The notes under the pieces were generated by a model. The model did no database searches and had not been told where the DNA came from. It was given only the letters and a program-made list of their open reading frames with translations. Of a stretch of DNA of 17,446 nt, positions 7,082-15,604 are shown piece by piece. Origin of the DNA: Lentisphaeria bacterium UBA1791 (GTDB lineage Bacteria > Verrucomicrobiota > Lentisphaeria > Victivallales > Victivallaceae); NCBI GenBank assembly GCA_002314455.1, contig DCFZ01000016.1:1-17446 (forward strand). Reading direction: 5' to 3'. Both the position numbers and the translations under genes were made by a program. Position 1 is the stretch's first letter; every line of letters begins with the position of its first letter.

Positions 7082-7726
7082 ATGGCAGTCAGTCAGGAAC
7101 TCAAAAGCTACACGCCAAAGGAAGAAAGGGCAAATGTTCTCACTCATCTGATCGGAGGATTGCTCTTTTGTTTTTCGATCATTCCGTTATGGGTGCTTTT
7201 TGCCGGCGATCCCCTGCGCGTGCGCATCGGCGTCGTCGTTTACTTTTTGACGATTTTAGGCTCCTTTTTCGCCTCGGCGGCGTATCATGCGACGCAAGAT
7301 GAAACGCGGCGCATTTTTCAGCGCAAGATCGACCACTGTGCGATCTACTACCTGATCGCCGGCACTTACACGCCGATCCTCCTCGTCGACCCGATCTACG
7401 GCAAATTCAGCATCGGCTTGCTCGCCGCGCTCTGGATTTTGTCGCTGATCGGCACCGGTATGAAATTCACGCTTTCCCAAAGATTTCACAAGATCGACCT
7501 TGTCCTTTACGTTTTAATGGGGTGGTGCGCGCTTCTTTACATCGTGCCGATCTGCCGCGCTTTCCCGCTGGATGCGATTTTGTTGCTCTTTGCGGGCGGC
7601 GTCGCCTACACCGGCGGCATCGCGCTCTACGTCAAACGCGTGCCTTTCGCGCACGCCTGGTGGCACGTCGCGACGTTTACGGGCGTGCTCTGTCACTACT
7701 TGGCAATTCTCGCTTTGCGTTGGTAA
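7082..7726 (+). CDS. Hemolysin III / PAQR family membrane protein
   Basis: A 214-residue, seven-helix membrane protein. The family signatures are all present: EERANVLTHLIGG (14-26), SAAYHA with H69, KIDHCAIYYLIAGTYTP (82-98) and the HAWWH pair H191/H195. These Asp and His residues form the intramembrane metal site of PAQR relatives, which are thought to be metal-dependent hydrolases in eukaryotes; bacterial members (YqfA, hemolysin III) have unclear roles in membrane physiology. AGGAAAGGAG at 7065-7074 sets the start, 19 bases after recR. It is probably cotranscribed with recR and purO, with no visible functional link. Confidence 0.92.
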   Translation: MAVSQELKSYTPKEERANVLTHLIGGLLFCFSIIPLWVLFAGDPLRVRIGVVVYFLTILGSFFASAAYHATQDETRRIFQRKIDHCAIYYLIAGTYTPILLVDPIYGKFSIGLLAALWILSLIGTGMKFTLSQRFHKIDLVLYVLMGWCALLYIVPICRAFPLDAILLLFAGGVAYTGGIALYVKRVPFAHAWWHVATFTGVLCHYLAILALRW

Positions 7727-7748
7727 TCATACAGAAAGGAAAAAGAAA

Positions 7749-8390
7749 ATGTATCTCGGCAGAATCGTAGCCATCGGTCAGACCCTCTCGGGCAAAAATG
7801 CAGCGCTTTACCGGGTCTCCTCGCGGAGTTTCCCGAACCGTCAGGCGGTCACCAACGACAAAGGCATCGCCATCGTGCCGCGTCCCGGCGCGGAAGGCGA
7901 CCTCGCCAAGAACCCCTACATCAGCTACAATTGTCTGCGCGTTGCGGGCAAAGTCTGGGCGGTGGCGACCAACGGTTCGCAGACCGACCCGATCGCCGAA
8001 AAGATCGACAGCGGCATGAATGTGCGCGACGCGATCAGTCTGGGCTTGCTCGCGCTCGATTACGAGCACGATTCGCTCGACACGCCGCGCATCGTCGCGG
8101 TGACGCACGTTTCGGAGCCGGTCGGCTTTTTGGGCATCATCCGCAAGGATGCGTTGCTCGTGCGCGAATTCAAACTGGTTCCCGGCGTGATCCGCTACCT
8201 CTCGACCTACGAATGCAACCGCCCCTGCGACGAGCAGAAAGGCGAAAATTTCGAGGCCGCCTGTCAGGATTGTGCGGCGCAGTACGTCATCGACGGCGGC
8301 GTTTTCGCCGGTTTCGATCATCCGGTGACCTCGGCGGCGGCGCTCGCCGCGGACGGGGAATTTGCCCTCGGACTGCAGATCGTCCAGTAA
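7749..8390 (+). CDS. purO: Archaeal-type IMP cyclohydrolase PurO
   Basis: A 213-residue protein matching PurO, the enzyme that closes FAICAR to IMP, the last step of purine synthesis. It was first described in methanogens and has an Ntn-hydrolase-like fold. Recognisable blocks are MYLGRIVAIGQT (1-12), YRVSSRSFPNRQA (21-33), NPYISYNCLRV (55-65), ATNGSQTDPIAEKI (73-86) and LDYEHDSLDTPRIVAV (103-118). Most bacteria use the cyclohydrolase domain of PurH instead. Residues 156-175 hold a C-x3-C and C-x2-C arrangement (C156, C160, C172, C175) that I do not remember from the archaeal protein. AGAAAGGAAAAAG precedes the ATG. The stop lies one base before the polymerase gene. Confidence 0.9.
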   Translation: MYLGRIVAIGQTLSGKNAALYRVSSRSFPNRQAVTNDKGIAIVPRPGAEGDLAKNPYISYNCLRVAGKVWAVATNGSQTDPIAEKIDSGMNVRDAISLGLLALDYEHDSLDTPRIVAVTHVSEPVGFLGIIRKDALLVREFKLVPGVIRYLSTYECNRPCDEQKGENFEAACQDCAAQYVIDGGVFAGFDHPVTSAAALAADGEFALGLQIVQ

Positions 8391-8391
8391 C

Positions 8392-10398
8392 ATGGACTTT
8401 CGCGCGTTGATCTTTTCCCGCGTACCGCAGGTACGGGCGGCGTCGGCAGTCGGCGATTCGCTGACGCTCTACTTTGCCGACGGCGCGACGTTCCGCACGG
8501 AAACGCGATCCTTTCGCTATGCCTTGCTGCATGCCGAAACCGATCTCCTGACCGGTGCGGAACGCCTTTCGGGAAGCAATGCGCTCAACTTTTTAAGTTT
8601 TTTTCCCGATGAAGCCGCGTTGGACGACGCGGTCGAAAAGCTGAAAAATGCCGGCGTCGCTTTTTACAAGTGGCGCGACGCCTTGAGCGCCGCCTTTTTT
8701 GACACGGGCGTCCGGCTCTACCGGGATCTCGCCTTTCACGATCTGCGCCGTCTGCAGCTGGAATTTTCGGTCAACGCGGGCGTTTATACGGCGGAAATGG
8801 GCGATACTTCGCACTGGCAAACGACGGTTGCCAGCGCGTCGGCGGCGGAATTTCTCACCGAATTTCTACGCGTTGTCGCGATGCGCGACCCCGACGTGAT
8901 CGAAGCGACGGAGCTTTCCTCGCGCATCCTGCCGGAACTTGCCGCGCTCGCCAAAAAAGCGAAAGTGAAGTTCACGCTCGGGCGGGGCGATGCGGAAGTT
9001 TCCTCGCGGCGCAGTCGCTTTGTCGCGGACGGCCGTCAGCAGAACGTCACCGTCTTTACCGCGCCGGGGCGGGAGCTGGTCGATCTGACGCACCTTGCGA
9101 TTTTTCACGACGCGATCCACCGCGATTTCGAGGCGTTCGATCTCGAGGCGCTGAAAGAACACTTCCAGTTGACGGGAAGCCGCGTCGAGCTGATGCGTCA
9201 ACTTTCCGATATGTGGTTGCCGAGTTACTTCTATCAGGCGCAGATGCTCCCGTTGAGCTTGCAGTCGGTGATTTTGCGCGGCAACGGTTCGTCGCTCGAC
9301 GCGCTGTTTGTCGACGCCTACGCCGCGATGCACGCGTCGGTGCCGCTGCCGGAAGCGCCGCAGTTTTTTGAGGGGGCGTTGACGCGGTCGGAAGCCGCCG
9401 GCGTCTTTTTTGACGTGCTTCACTGCGACGTGCGCTCTTTGTACCCCTCGGTGTTGCTCGCCGAAAAGCGTCCGCCGCGTCGCGACGAAAAGGGACTTTT
9501 TCTCGCGTTGCTCGGGGAATTGCGCGATTTCCGGCTCGCCGCCAAGGATCGGGCGCGTCGCGCCGTCGACGAGATCGAAAAGCGCGAAGCCGGCGCGTTG
9601 CAGAGCGCTTTCAAGATCCTGATCAACAGTTTCTACGGCTACCTCGGCTTCGCGCAGGGCAGTTTCAACGATTTTGCGCTCGCAGCCAAGGTGACGGAGC
9701 GCGGGCGCGAGATCATGCGGGGGATGCTCGATTTTCTCCACGCCAACGATTGCCGCATCATCGAACTTGACACCGACGGCATTTATTTCCAGCTCCCTGC
9801 CGGCAAGAGCGCCGCGGCGATCGAAACGGCGTTGCGTCAGACGCTCCCTGCCGGCATTGAGATCGAATTCGACGGCGATTATCAGGCGATGTTTTCCTAC
9901 AAGAGCAAAAATTACGCCTTGCTCGATCGCGCGCATAAAATTTCGATTTCCGGCGCCGCGCTCAAGTCGCGCGCCCTGGAGCCGTTTCAGCGCGAATTCA
10001 TCGCCGACGCCGTCGCGGCGCTCCTCGCCGGCACGCCGGAAAAGGTCTCCCTTTACGCCGATGCGCTGGAAAAGGCGATCGCGTTGCATCAGTTGCCGCT
10101 GGAAAAATTCGCCAAGAGCGAAGTGTTGAACGATTCGCCCGAAAATTACCGGAAAAAGCTCGCTTCGGGCACGGCGCGGCGGAGTGCGGCGTATGAACTT
10201 GCGCTCAATTCCGGAAAAAAGTTTTCTGCGGGTGACCGCATCCGTTTTTATGTGACCGGCGACAAGAAAAAAATTTCCGTCGTCGACAACAGCCGTCTTC
10301 TTGAAGCGTCGCCGCAAATGCGCGACGAAAACGTCCCTTATTACCTTGAAAAACTCGCCGCATTGCGCGCGATGTTCGACCCTTTTACGAAAGCATAA
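8392..10398 (+). CDS. Family B DNA polymerase with degenerate exonuclease domain
   Basis: A 668-residue family B polymerase. The polymerase core is clear: motif A DVRSLYPS (346-353), motif B KILINSFYG (408-416), motif C ELDTDG (458-463) and a KSKNY segment (504-508) at the KxY position. Both catalytic aspartates (D346, D462) and D460 are kept; the usual DTDS reads DTDG. The proofreading part is eroded: the DxE of Exo I appears as LQLEF (121-125), with Gln for Asp; the N-x-x-F-D segment after DPDVI reads EATELSSRIL (171-180); and the Exo III Y-x3-D is not visible near 262-275. At 668 residues it is shorter than E. coli Pol II (783). ATG 8392 is chosen for its one-base gap after purO; the first in-frame Met upstream lies inside purO. 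No strong Shine-Dalgarno, so coupled translation is likely. A repair or bypass role is inference. Confidence 0.88.
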   Translation: MDFRALIFSRVPQVRAASAVGDSLTLYFADGATFRTETRSFRYALLHAETDLLTGAERLSGSNALNFLSFFPDEAALDDAVEKLKNAGVAFYKWRDALSAAFFDTGVRLYRDLAFHDLRRLQLEFSVNAGVYTAEMGDTSHWQTTVASASAAEFLTEFLRVVAMRDPDVIEATELSSRILPELAALAKKAKVKFTLGRGDAEVSSRRSRFVADGRQQNVTVFTAPGRELVDLTHLAIFHDAIHRDFEAFDLEALKEHFQLTGSRVELMRQLSDMWLPSYFYQAQMLPLSLQSVILRGNGSSLDALFVDAYAAMHASVPLPEAPQFFEGALTRSEAAGVFFDVLHCDVRSLYPSVLLAEKRPPRRDEKGLFLALLGELRDFRLAAKDRARRAVDEIEKREAGALQSAFKILINSFYGYLGFAQGSFNDFALAAKVTERGREIMRGMLDFLHANDCRIIELDTDGIYFQLPAGKSAAAIETALRQTLPAGIEIEFDGDYQAMFSYKSKNYALLDRAHKISISGAALKSRALEPFQREFIADAVAALLAGTPEKVSLYADALEKAIALHQLPLEKFAKSEVLNDSPENYRKKLASGTARRSAAYELALNSGKKFSAGDRIRFYVTGDKKKISVVDNSRLLEASPQMRDENVPYYLEKLAALRAMFDPFTKA

Positions 10399-10399
10399 T

Positions 10400-12439
10400 A
10401 TGACTCAACAGGAAATTCTCGATGCGCTCAATCCCCAGCAGGGGGAAGCCGCTTCCACCATCTCCGGCGCGGTGTTGGTTCTCGCCGGGGCGGGCACCGG
10501 CAAGACACGCGTCATTACCTATCGCATCGCCTATATGCTCGCCAGCGGCATTCCCGGTGCTTCCATTCTCGGAATGACCTTTACCAACAAGGCCGCGCGC
10601 GAGATGCGCGAACGTCTCGCCGCTCTTGTCGGCGAAGAGAACGCCAAAGAGGTGACGCTCGGCACGTTTCACAGTTTCTGCGGCAAAATTTTGCGCCGCG
10701 AGATCCAGAAACTCGGCTATCTGCCCGGTTACACGATTGCCGACGAGACCGATCAGCAGGGAATCTTCAAACAGGCGTGCGGTAAACTCGGCTGCAATTA
10801 CGAGGGCTTTCCGTCGACCGAGGCGTTCAGCCGCATCAGCAAGTGGAAAAATCAGCTCGTTCTGCCGCGCGAAGCGCACCGTCAGGCGGAAACGCCTTTC
10901 GATTCGACGGCGGCGCAGATATACGAGGAATATCAGGCGATCCTCGAGGAACAGAATCAGGTCGATTTCGACGATATGCTGTTGCTCGTCTGGCGGCTTT
11001 TTGCCGAATTTCCCGAAGTGCTCGCGGCGTGCCGCGAGCGTTACCGCTACTTGCTCGTCGACGAATATCAGGACACCAACTACGCGCAGTACACCATCCT
11101 GAAAATGCTCGGCGGCGACCACCCCAATTTGTGCGTCGTCGGCGACGACGATCAGAGCATTTACAGCTGGCGCGGCGCCGATGTCGGCAACATCCTCGAT
11201 TTCCCGGAGGACTTCCCCGGGGCGAAAGTGATCAAACTTGAGCAGAACTACCGCTCGTGCAGTGCAATCCTCAACGCCGCCAACATGGCGATTGCTTCGG
11301 GCGGCGCAAGACGCCACCGCAAGCAGTTGTGGAGCGCGCTCGGCGAGGGCGAAATTCCGCGCATCGTCCAGCTGGACGACGCCGAAGCCGAGGCGAAGTT
11401 CATCTGCGAGATGGTGCGTCAGATCCGCTCCAAAACCGATCGCCCCTGTTACAGCGATTTCGCGGTGCTTTACCGCTCCAACGTCTTGTCGCGTCAGATC
11501 GAGCAGACTTTTCGCGCCGAAAACATCCCCTACCGGATGTTCGGCGGTCAGCCCTTCTTTCAGCGGCAGGAAATCAAGGATGCGATCGCCTATTTGCGCT
11601 TGATCGTCAACCCCAACGACGATCAGAGTTTACTGCGCATTCTGTCGACGCCCCCGCGCGGACTCGGCGGCAAGGTGGTCGAATTGTTGAAAAATCGCCG
11701 CAGCGTCGAGCACAAGTCGATGTTGAGCGGTTTTTCCGATGCGGCGTTTCTGGGCAAATTGTCGCATGCGGCACAAAATTCCGCCACGGCGCTCGCTTCG
11801 GTGATCCGGCAGGCAACGGCAAGCTTCGCCACGCCCGGCGACCTCGCCGTCAAAAGCGCCGAATATCTCGAAAACGTCGGCTATTTCGGCGGACTTCAAC
11901 GCGTTTACAAAGACATCGACGACAGCCGCAAGCGGCGCGAAAACGTCGACGAATTCATTTCCGCGATCGCCCAGTACGAGGCGCGCCAGACGGAAAAACT
12001 GACGCTTGCGGACTATCTCGACAGTTGTCTCTTGCTGGAAGAAAAAGATCGCGACTCCGAGGAAGGCGGCGACGCCGTCACGCTTTCGACGGTGCACGCC
12101 GCCAAGGGGTTGGAGTTCCCGGTCGTTTTCGTCGTCGCGATGGAAACCGGACTTTTTCCGCACGACCGCGCGGTCGAGGAAGGCTCCATCGATGAGGAGC
12201 GCCGCCTCTTTTACGTCGCGATCACCCGGGCGAAGCGCGCGCTCTATTTGTTGCGCACGGCGCGCCGGATGAACCGCGGCGTCACCCGGCCGTCGCGTCC
12301 GTCGCCTTTTCTCGCGTTGCTCGGCAATACCGCAGAGCGCAAGGAAAGCGACGAATTGATCGAAAAAGCCAGCGAAGAGGATCTGCGTGCCGCATTCGCC
12401 AAGATCTACGAGTCGCTGATGCAGGGCAAAACGGAGTGA
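10400..12439 (+). CDS. uvrD: UvrD/PcrA/Rep-type DNA helicase (superfamily 1A)
   Basis: A 679-residue 3'-5' helicase. All motifs are intact: Walker A AGAGTGKT (29-36), Ia GMTFTNKAAREM (58-69), II LLVDEYQDT (218-226), III VVGDDDQSIYSWRGAD (246-261), IV QNYRS (282-286), V TVHAAKGLEF (564-573) and VI EERRLFYVAITRAKRA (599-614). It unwinds DNA in excision, mismatch or replication-restart repair; UvrD, PcrA and Rep cannot be told apart by motifs alone. The protein ends about 60 residues after motif VI with an acidic helix, so the disordered linker and Tudor-like tail that many UvrD and PcrA use to bind RNA polymerase are missing. ATG 10400 is one base after the polymerase stop, and AAAGCATAATATG gives only a weak binding site. 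The link to the polymerase suggests a shared repair role. Confidence 0.93.
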   Translation: MTQQEILDALNPQQGEAASTISGAVLVLAGAGTGKTRVITYRIAYMLASGIPGASILGMTFTNKAAREMRERLAALVGEENAKEVTLGTFHSFCGKILRREIQKLGYLPGYTIADETDQQGIFKQACGKLGCNYEGFPSTEAFSRISKWKNQLVLPREAHRQAETPFDSTAAQIYEEYQAILEEQNQVDFDDMLLLVWRLFAEFPEVLAACRERYRYLLVDEYQDTNYAQYTILKMLGGDHPNLCVVGDDDQSIYSWRGADVGNILDFPEDFPGAKVIKLEQNYRSCSAILNAANMAIASGGARRHRKQLWSALGEGEIPRIVQLDDAEAEAKFICEMVRQIRSKTDRPCYSDFAVLYRSNVLSRQIEQTFRAENIPYRMFGGQPFFQRQEIKDAIAYLRLIVNPNDDQSLLRILSTPPRGLGGKVVELLKNRRSVEHKSMLSGFSDAAFLGKLSHAAQNSATALASVIRQATASFATPGDLAVKSAEYLENVGYFGGLQRVYKDIDDSRKRRENVDEFISAIAQYEARQTEKLTLADYLDSCLLLEEKDRDSEEGGDAVTLSTVHAAKGLEFPVVFVVAMETGLFPHDRAVEEGSIDEERRLFYVAITRAKRALYLLRTARRMNRGVTRPSRPSPFLALLGNTAERKESDELIEKASEEDLRAAFAKIYESLMQGKTE

Positions 12440-12443
12440 GCAA

Positions 12444-13760
12444 ATGGAGCTTGCAATCAGCAAATTTCGCGCCCAGCTTGCTTCCATCGAAGCGGCGCTC
12501 CGGCAGGTATTGACGGGACTTTTCGGCAAAAAACTGCCCCCAGACCGGTTGCTCAACGACTTTTTCCGCGCGCATCGTCAATGCGGGTCGCGCGACCGCC
12601 GTCTGATCGCCGCAAGCTGTTATGCCGTCTGCCGCTATTGGGGATGGTTGCGCCGTTTGCCCGACGAGGAGCTTCGCCGCACGGTCGAAGCGGGAAATTG
12701 CAGTTTTTCCCGCCGCGAACTGATGACGCTTTGCGCCGGCGCGCTCTTTCTCGCCGACGAGGAAAGCGACGCGCGCAAGGCGTTGTGCCGCGAACTTGAG
12801 ATCGGCGATTTCGCACCCGGCGCGACGCCGCTTGAAAGGATGCGCAACTTCGCCGCGGCGATCGGCGTGGAAATCGAATTTCAATTGACCGATCTCGTGC
12901 CCGATTTCGCCATTCAGGCAATGAGCGGCGCGCTCGCGCAGGAAAAGGTCTTGACGACGTTGATGCGCCGCCCCCCCGTATGGTTGCGGCTTCGCGAAGC
13001 GTTTTGCGACCGGGTCCTTGCGGAATTGACCCATGCCGGGATCGCTTTTGAGGCGTTCCCCGCGCTTCCGACGGCAATCGCCGTCGCGCCTTCCAAAAAC
13101 AATTTGTTCACGCTCGAATCTTTCCGCCGCGGCGACTTTGAAGTTCAGGATCTCGCCAGTCAATCAATCGGACGCGTCGCGGAAGCGAAAAGCGGCGAAC
13201 GCTGGTTTGACGTCTGCGCCGGCGCCGGCGGCAAGACGCTGTTGCTCGCCGATTTGATGCGCAATCGCGGCGTGATCCAGGCGGGGGACGTCCGGCAAAA
13301 TGCGCTCGATGAACTGAAATTGCGCGCCCGTCGTGCCGGATTTTGCAATATTTCGACCAAAGTTCACGACGGCGGTGCGTGGAAAGGCCGCCACCCCTTT
13401 GACGGCGTACTGATCGACGCGCCCTGCAGCGGTTCCGGCGTCTGGCGCCGCAACGCGGGGTGTCAATGGCGCCTCACGGCGGCGGATGTCGCCGGCTATG
13501 CCGCGTTGCAGAGCACCATTTTGGATCATTTCGCGAGTGCCGCCCGCCCCGGCGGCGTGCTCATTTATTCGACGTGTTCGTTTTTCCCGATCGAAAACGA
13601 GGAGCAGATCGACCGCTTCCTCGCGCGTCATCCCGAGTTTCAGCTGGAAGATTTCCGCCATCCGCTTTCCGGCGGGATCTGTCACGGCACGATGTTGGTG
13701 AGCGGCGAACTCTACGACTGCGACTGGATGTTCGCAGCGAGAATGCGCCGCCAACGGTAA
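12444..13760 (+). CDS. NOL1/NOP2/Sun (RsmB-like) RNA m5C methyltransferase
   Basis: A 438-residue methyltransferase. Residues 1-150 are helical and resemble the NusB-like region of RsmB, including GSRDRRLIAASCYAVCRYWG. The catalytic part has the SAM-binding CAGAGGKT (258-265), DAPCSGSGVWRRN (325-337) with C328, and IYSTCSF (374-380) with C378. The family uses two cysteines, one as the nucleophile on the cytosine C6 and one to release the product. The target is probably 16S rRNA, but tRNA is possible for this family. FEVQDLASQ (232-240) is also characteristic. GGAG at 12433-12436 sits 7 bases before the ATG. The gene follows the helicase stop by four bases and precedes trmL, another RNA modification gene. 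Confidence 0.92.
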   Translation: MELAISKFRAQLASIEAALRQVLTGLFGKKLPPDRLLNDFFRAHRQCGSRDRRLIAASCYAVCRYWGWLRRLPDEELRRTVEAGNCSFSRRELMTLCAGALFLADEESDARKALCRELEIGDFAPGATPLERMRNFAAAIGVEIEFQLTDLVPDFAIQAMSGALAQEKVLTTLMRRPPVWLRLREAFCDRVLAELTHAGIAFEAFPALPTAIAVAPSKNNLFTLESFRRGDFEVQDLASQSIGRVAEAKSGERWFDVCAGAGGKTLLLADLMRNRGVIQAGDVRQNALDELKLRARRAGFCNISTKVHDGGAWKGRHPFDGVLIDAPCSGSGVWRRNAGCQWRLTAADVAGYAALQSTILDHFASAARPGGVLIYSTCSFFPIENEEQIDRFLARHPEFQLEDFRHPLSGGICHGTMLVSGELYDCDWMFAARMRRQR

Positions 13761-13772
13761 AGGATTTTGTTT

Positions 13773-14237
13773 ATGGCTCATTTCAATCTCGTACTCGTCG
13801 CGCCGGAAATTCCCCAGAATACCGGCACGATCGGCCGCATGGCGGTTTCGACCGATTGCACGCTTCATCTCATCGAACCGCTCGGCTTTTCGCTCGACGA
13901 CAAATACGTCAAGCGCGCCGGCATGGATTACTGGCAATATCTCGACCTCAAAGTTTACCATACGTGGGAAGAGTTTCTCGAAATCAATTGCCCGCAACGG
14001 ATGTTTTTCTTTTCCACCCACGGGAAAAAGTTGTTCTGGGACGTTCAATACGAACTTGGCGATTACCTCGTTTTCGGGCGGGAATCCGCCGGACTGCCCC
14101 CGGAATTCTACGAACGCTACCGCGATCAGCTCGCCCTGATCCCGATGCCCGGCAAGTTTTCCCGCAGTCTCAACCTCGCCAACGCCGCTTCGATCGTCCT
14201 TTATGAAGCGATGCGGCAAACGCGCGGAGCATGGTGA
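13773..14237 (+). CDS. trmL: tRNA (cytidine/uridine-34-2'-O)-methyltransferase TrmL
   Basis: A 154-residue SPOUT methyltransferase, the usual size for TrmL (YibK). It carries PEIPQNTGTIGRMA (11-24), FGRESAGLP (101-109) and IPMPGKFSRSLNLANAASIV (123-142), which form the knotted SAM site. TrmL methylates the 2'-OH of the wobble nucleotide in certain leucine tRNAs. AAAGGA at 13759-13764 selects ATG 13773 rather than the in-frame TTG at 13767. It is the last gene of the rightward block, and a weak AT-rich terminator follows. Confidence 0.95.
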   Translation: MAHFNLVLVAPEIPQNTGTIGRMAVSTDCTLHLIEPLGFSLDDKYVKRAGMDYWQYLDLKVYHTWEEFLEINCPQRMFFFSTHGKKLFWDVQYELGDYLVFGRESAGLPPEFYERYRDQLALIPMPGKFSRSLNLANAASIVLYEAMRQTRGAW

Positions 14238-14265
14238 AATCATCCGGAAATTACAAAAGTACGTC

Positions 14266-14297
14266 AAAAAGGCTTCTTTTTTTCATTTTTTTTTGCG
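14266..14297 (+). terminator. Weak AT-rich terminator after trmL
   Basis: AAAAAG (14266-14271) can pair with CTTTTT (14276-14281) around GCTT, followed by long T runs to 14294. The stem is short and nearly all A-U, so the termination is plausible but weak. Its place, between the trmL stop and a fresh promoter at 14305, supports it. Confidence 0.35.
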
Positions 14298-14304
14298 AAA
14301 CAAG

Positions 14305-14332
14305 TTGACAACTCGACTTTTGGCATTATAGT
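14305..14332 (+). promoter_or_regulatory. Strong sigma-70-type promoter
   Basis: A perfect TTGACA -35 (14305-14310), a 16-base spacer and TATAGT at -10 (14327-14332) predict a transcript beginning near 14340. The leader is about 60 bases and AT-rich, and ends with ACGGAG five bases before the ATG at 14399. This is the clearest promoter in the window and predicts good expression of the coiled-coil protein operon. Confidence 0.8.
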
Positions 14333-14398
14333 TTATAAAGGTGCATTCAGTTTTACAACTTTTACAAGAAAACCTTTGGATATAGAAACGGAGTAATT

Positions 14399-15586
14399 AT
14401 GAAAGCGTTCAATATCGGTGTGAGTATTGCAGTCGCCGTTTTGGCGATCGTCAGTGCGGTCTTTGCGTTTTTGATGATGCAGAAAAACGACGCCACCCAG
14501 CAGGGGTGGAAGGCATTTGTCACCGAGATCAACGCCACCGCCAAAGCGCTCGATCAGAAAAGCGGCAAGCCCATTGCCGGCCAATTGAGTGAAAAAGCCC
14601 TCGGTATGGATCAGGCGGAAAAGCTCGGCGCGACGCTGAAACAGCTTTCCAATCGTGCCAATGAAGTCGTCAAGGAACGCGACGCCTTTGCCGATACGCT
14701 CTGCCGCATCGGCAACAAGGTCGGCGCGACCGACGTCCCCAGCGAAGACGAAATGTGCGCGCTGGAAACTTATCCCGACGGCAAGGAAAAGATCTTCAAG
14801 GCGGTCTGCACCGCGATGAGCAATCGCGACAGCGTCTTCAAAAAACTGATCGACGTCGCCAAGAAGCAATACAACGTCACGATTGATGCCGGCGCTCTCG
14901 CTTCCGGCGATACCAAGGCGATCACGCCCCTCGTCGACGCCATCAATCAGCAGGCGGATGAAAGCCGCAGTTACGAGAGTGAGCTCAACAACATCGCCAA
15001 GCTCGTCAAAGTGGATTTCACGAAAGACAACGTCCGCAATGTTTCCGAGGGCGTCCGCACCGCGATTCGCACGCTCGAAGCGTCCAAGCGTCAGCTCGAG
15101 CGTGATCTCGACAGCGCCAAACGCACGATCCGCGAAAAGGAAAATGCCGTTCAGGAAAGCGCCGCCAAGGTCACCGCGATGCAGAGTGAAGTCGCCAAGC
15201 GCGATCAGGCGATCGCCGCTTACAAGCGCGCGCTCGGTCTCGCCGAAGCCGGCGCCGATGAAATGCCCTGGTTGGATGGTTCCATCGATGCCCGCCGCGC
15301 CGTCGTCGGCAAAGTCATCGACGTCAACGAAGATTACGGTTACATCACCATCGATCTCGGTTCCGCCTCGACCGTCGAGCAGAAACTCGGCACCAAGACG
15401 TTGCTCGTCAATCCGCAACTCGCGCGCGGTATGGAAATGATCGTTTCCCGCGGCGCCCTCGGCGATGATGCGAAATTTATCACCCGCATCAAGCTCGGCG
15501 AGGTCGGCTCCAAGTGCTCCACCGCCGACATCCCCGCGGAATCCGAGGATATCAAAAAGGGCGATTACGTCTACGTGAGCCTTTAA
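14399..15586 (+). CDS. Membrane-anchored coiled-coil protein of unknown function
   Basis: A 395-residue protein I cannot name. One N-terminal membrane segment (about 7-27, no cleavage site evident) is followed by a mostly helical region of about 260 residues. The stretch 220-275 is a probable coiled coil with many Arg, Lys and Glu (ASKRQLERDLDSAKRTIREK). The C-terminal 100 residues (about 298-395) look like beta-strands: AVVGKVIDVNEDYGYITIDL, LLVNPQLARGMEMIVSR and ITRIKLGEVGSKCSTADIP, ending KKGDYVYVSL. This is the layout of an extracytoplasmic protein held at the inner membrane. Similar tail domains with a GKV-x-V-x7-T/V-I-x-L-G pattern occur in proteins of PVC bacteria, as I recall, but I cannot verify that. 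CGGAG at 14389-14393 supports the start, and a perfect -35 promoter lies upstream. Confidence 0.8.
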   Translation: MKAFNIGVSIAVAVLAIVSAVFAFLMMQKNDATQQGWKAFVTEINATAKALDQKSGKPIAGQLSEKALGMDQAEKLGATLKQLSNRANEVVKERDAFADTLCRIGNKVGATDVPSEDEMCALETYPDGKEKIFKAVCTAMSNRDSVFKKLIDVAKKQYNVTIDAGALASGDTKAITPLVDAINQQADESRSYESELNNIAKLVKVDFTKDNVRNVSEGVRTAIRTLEASKRQLERDLDSAKRTIREKENAVQESAAKVTAMQSEVAKRDQAIAAYKRALGLAEAGADEMPWLDGSIDARRAVVGKVIDVNEDYGYITIDLGSASTVEQKLGTKTLLVNPQLARGMEMIVSRGALGDDAKFITRIKLGEVGSKCSTADIPAESEDIKKGDYVYVSL

Positions 15587-15604
15587 GCGATTAAGGAAAA
15601 TATC

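Noticed and set aside
8866..10317. A 483-codon open frame on the minus strand opposite the polymerase
   Set aside because: Its composition (Arg, Glu, Val, His-rich) is what a GC-rich codon bias creates on the antisense strand, and the polymerase motifs fix the true frame.
14333..15418. A 361-codon minus-strand frame opposite the coiled-coil gene
   Set aside because: The plus-strand gene has a perfect promoter, a ribosome binding site and a membrane anchor. The minus frame is a repetitive Asp, Gly and Phe-rich shadow.
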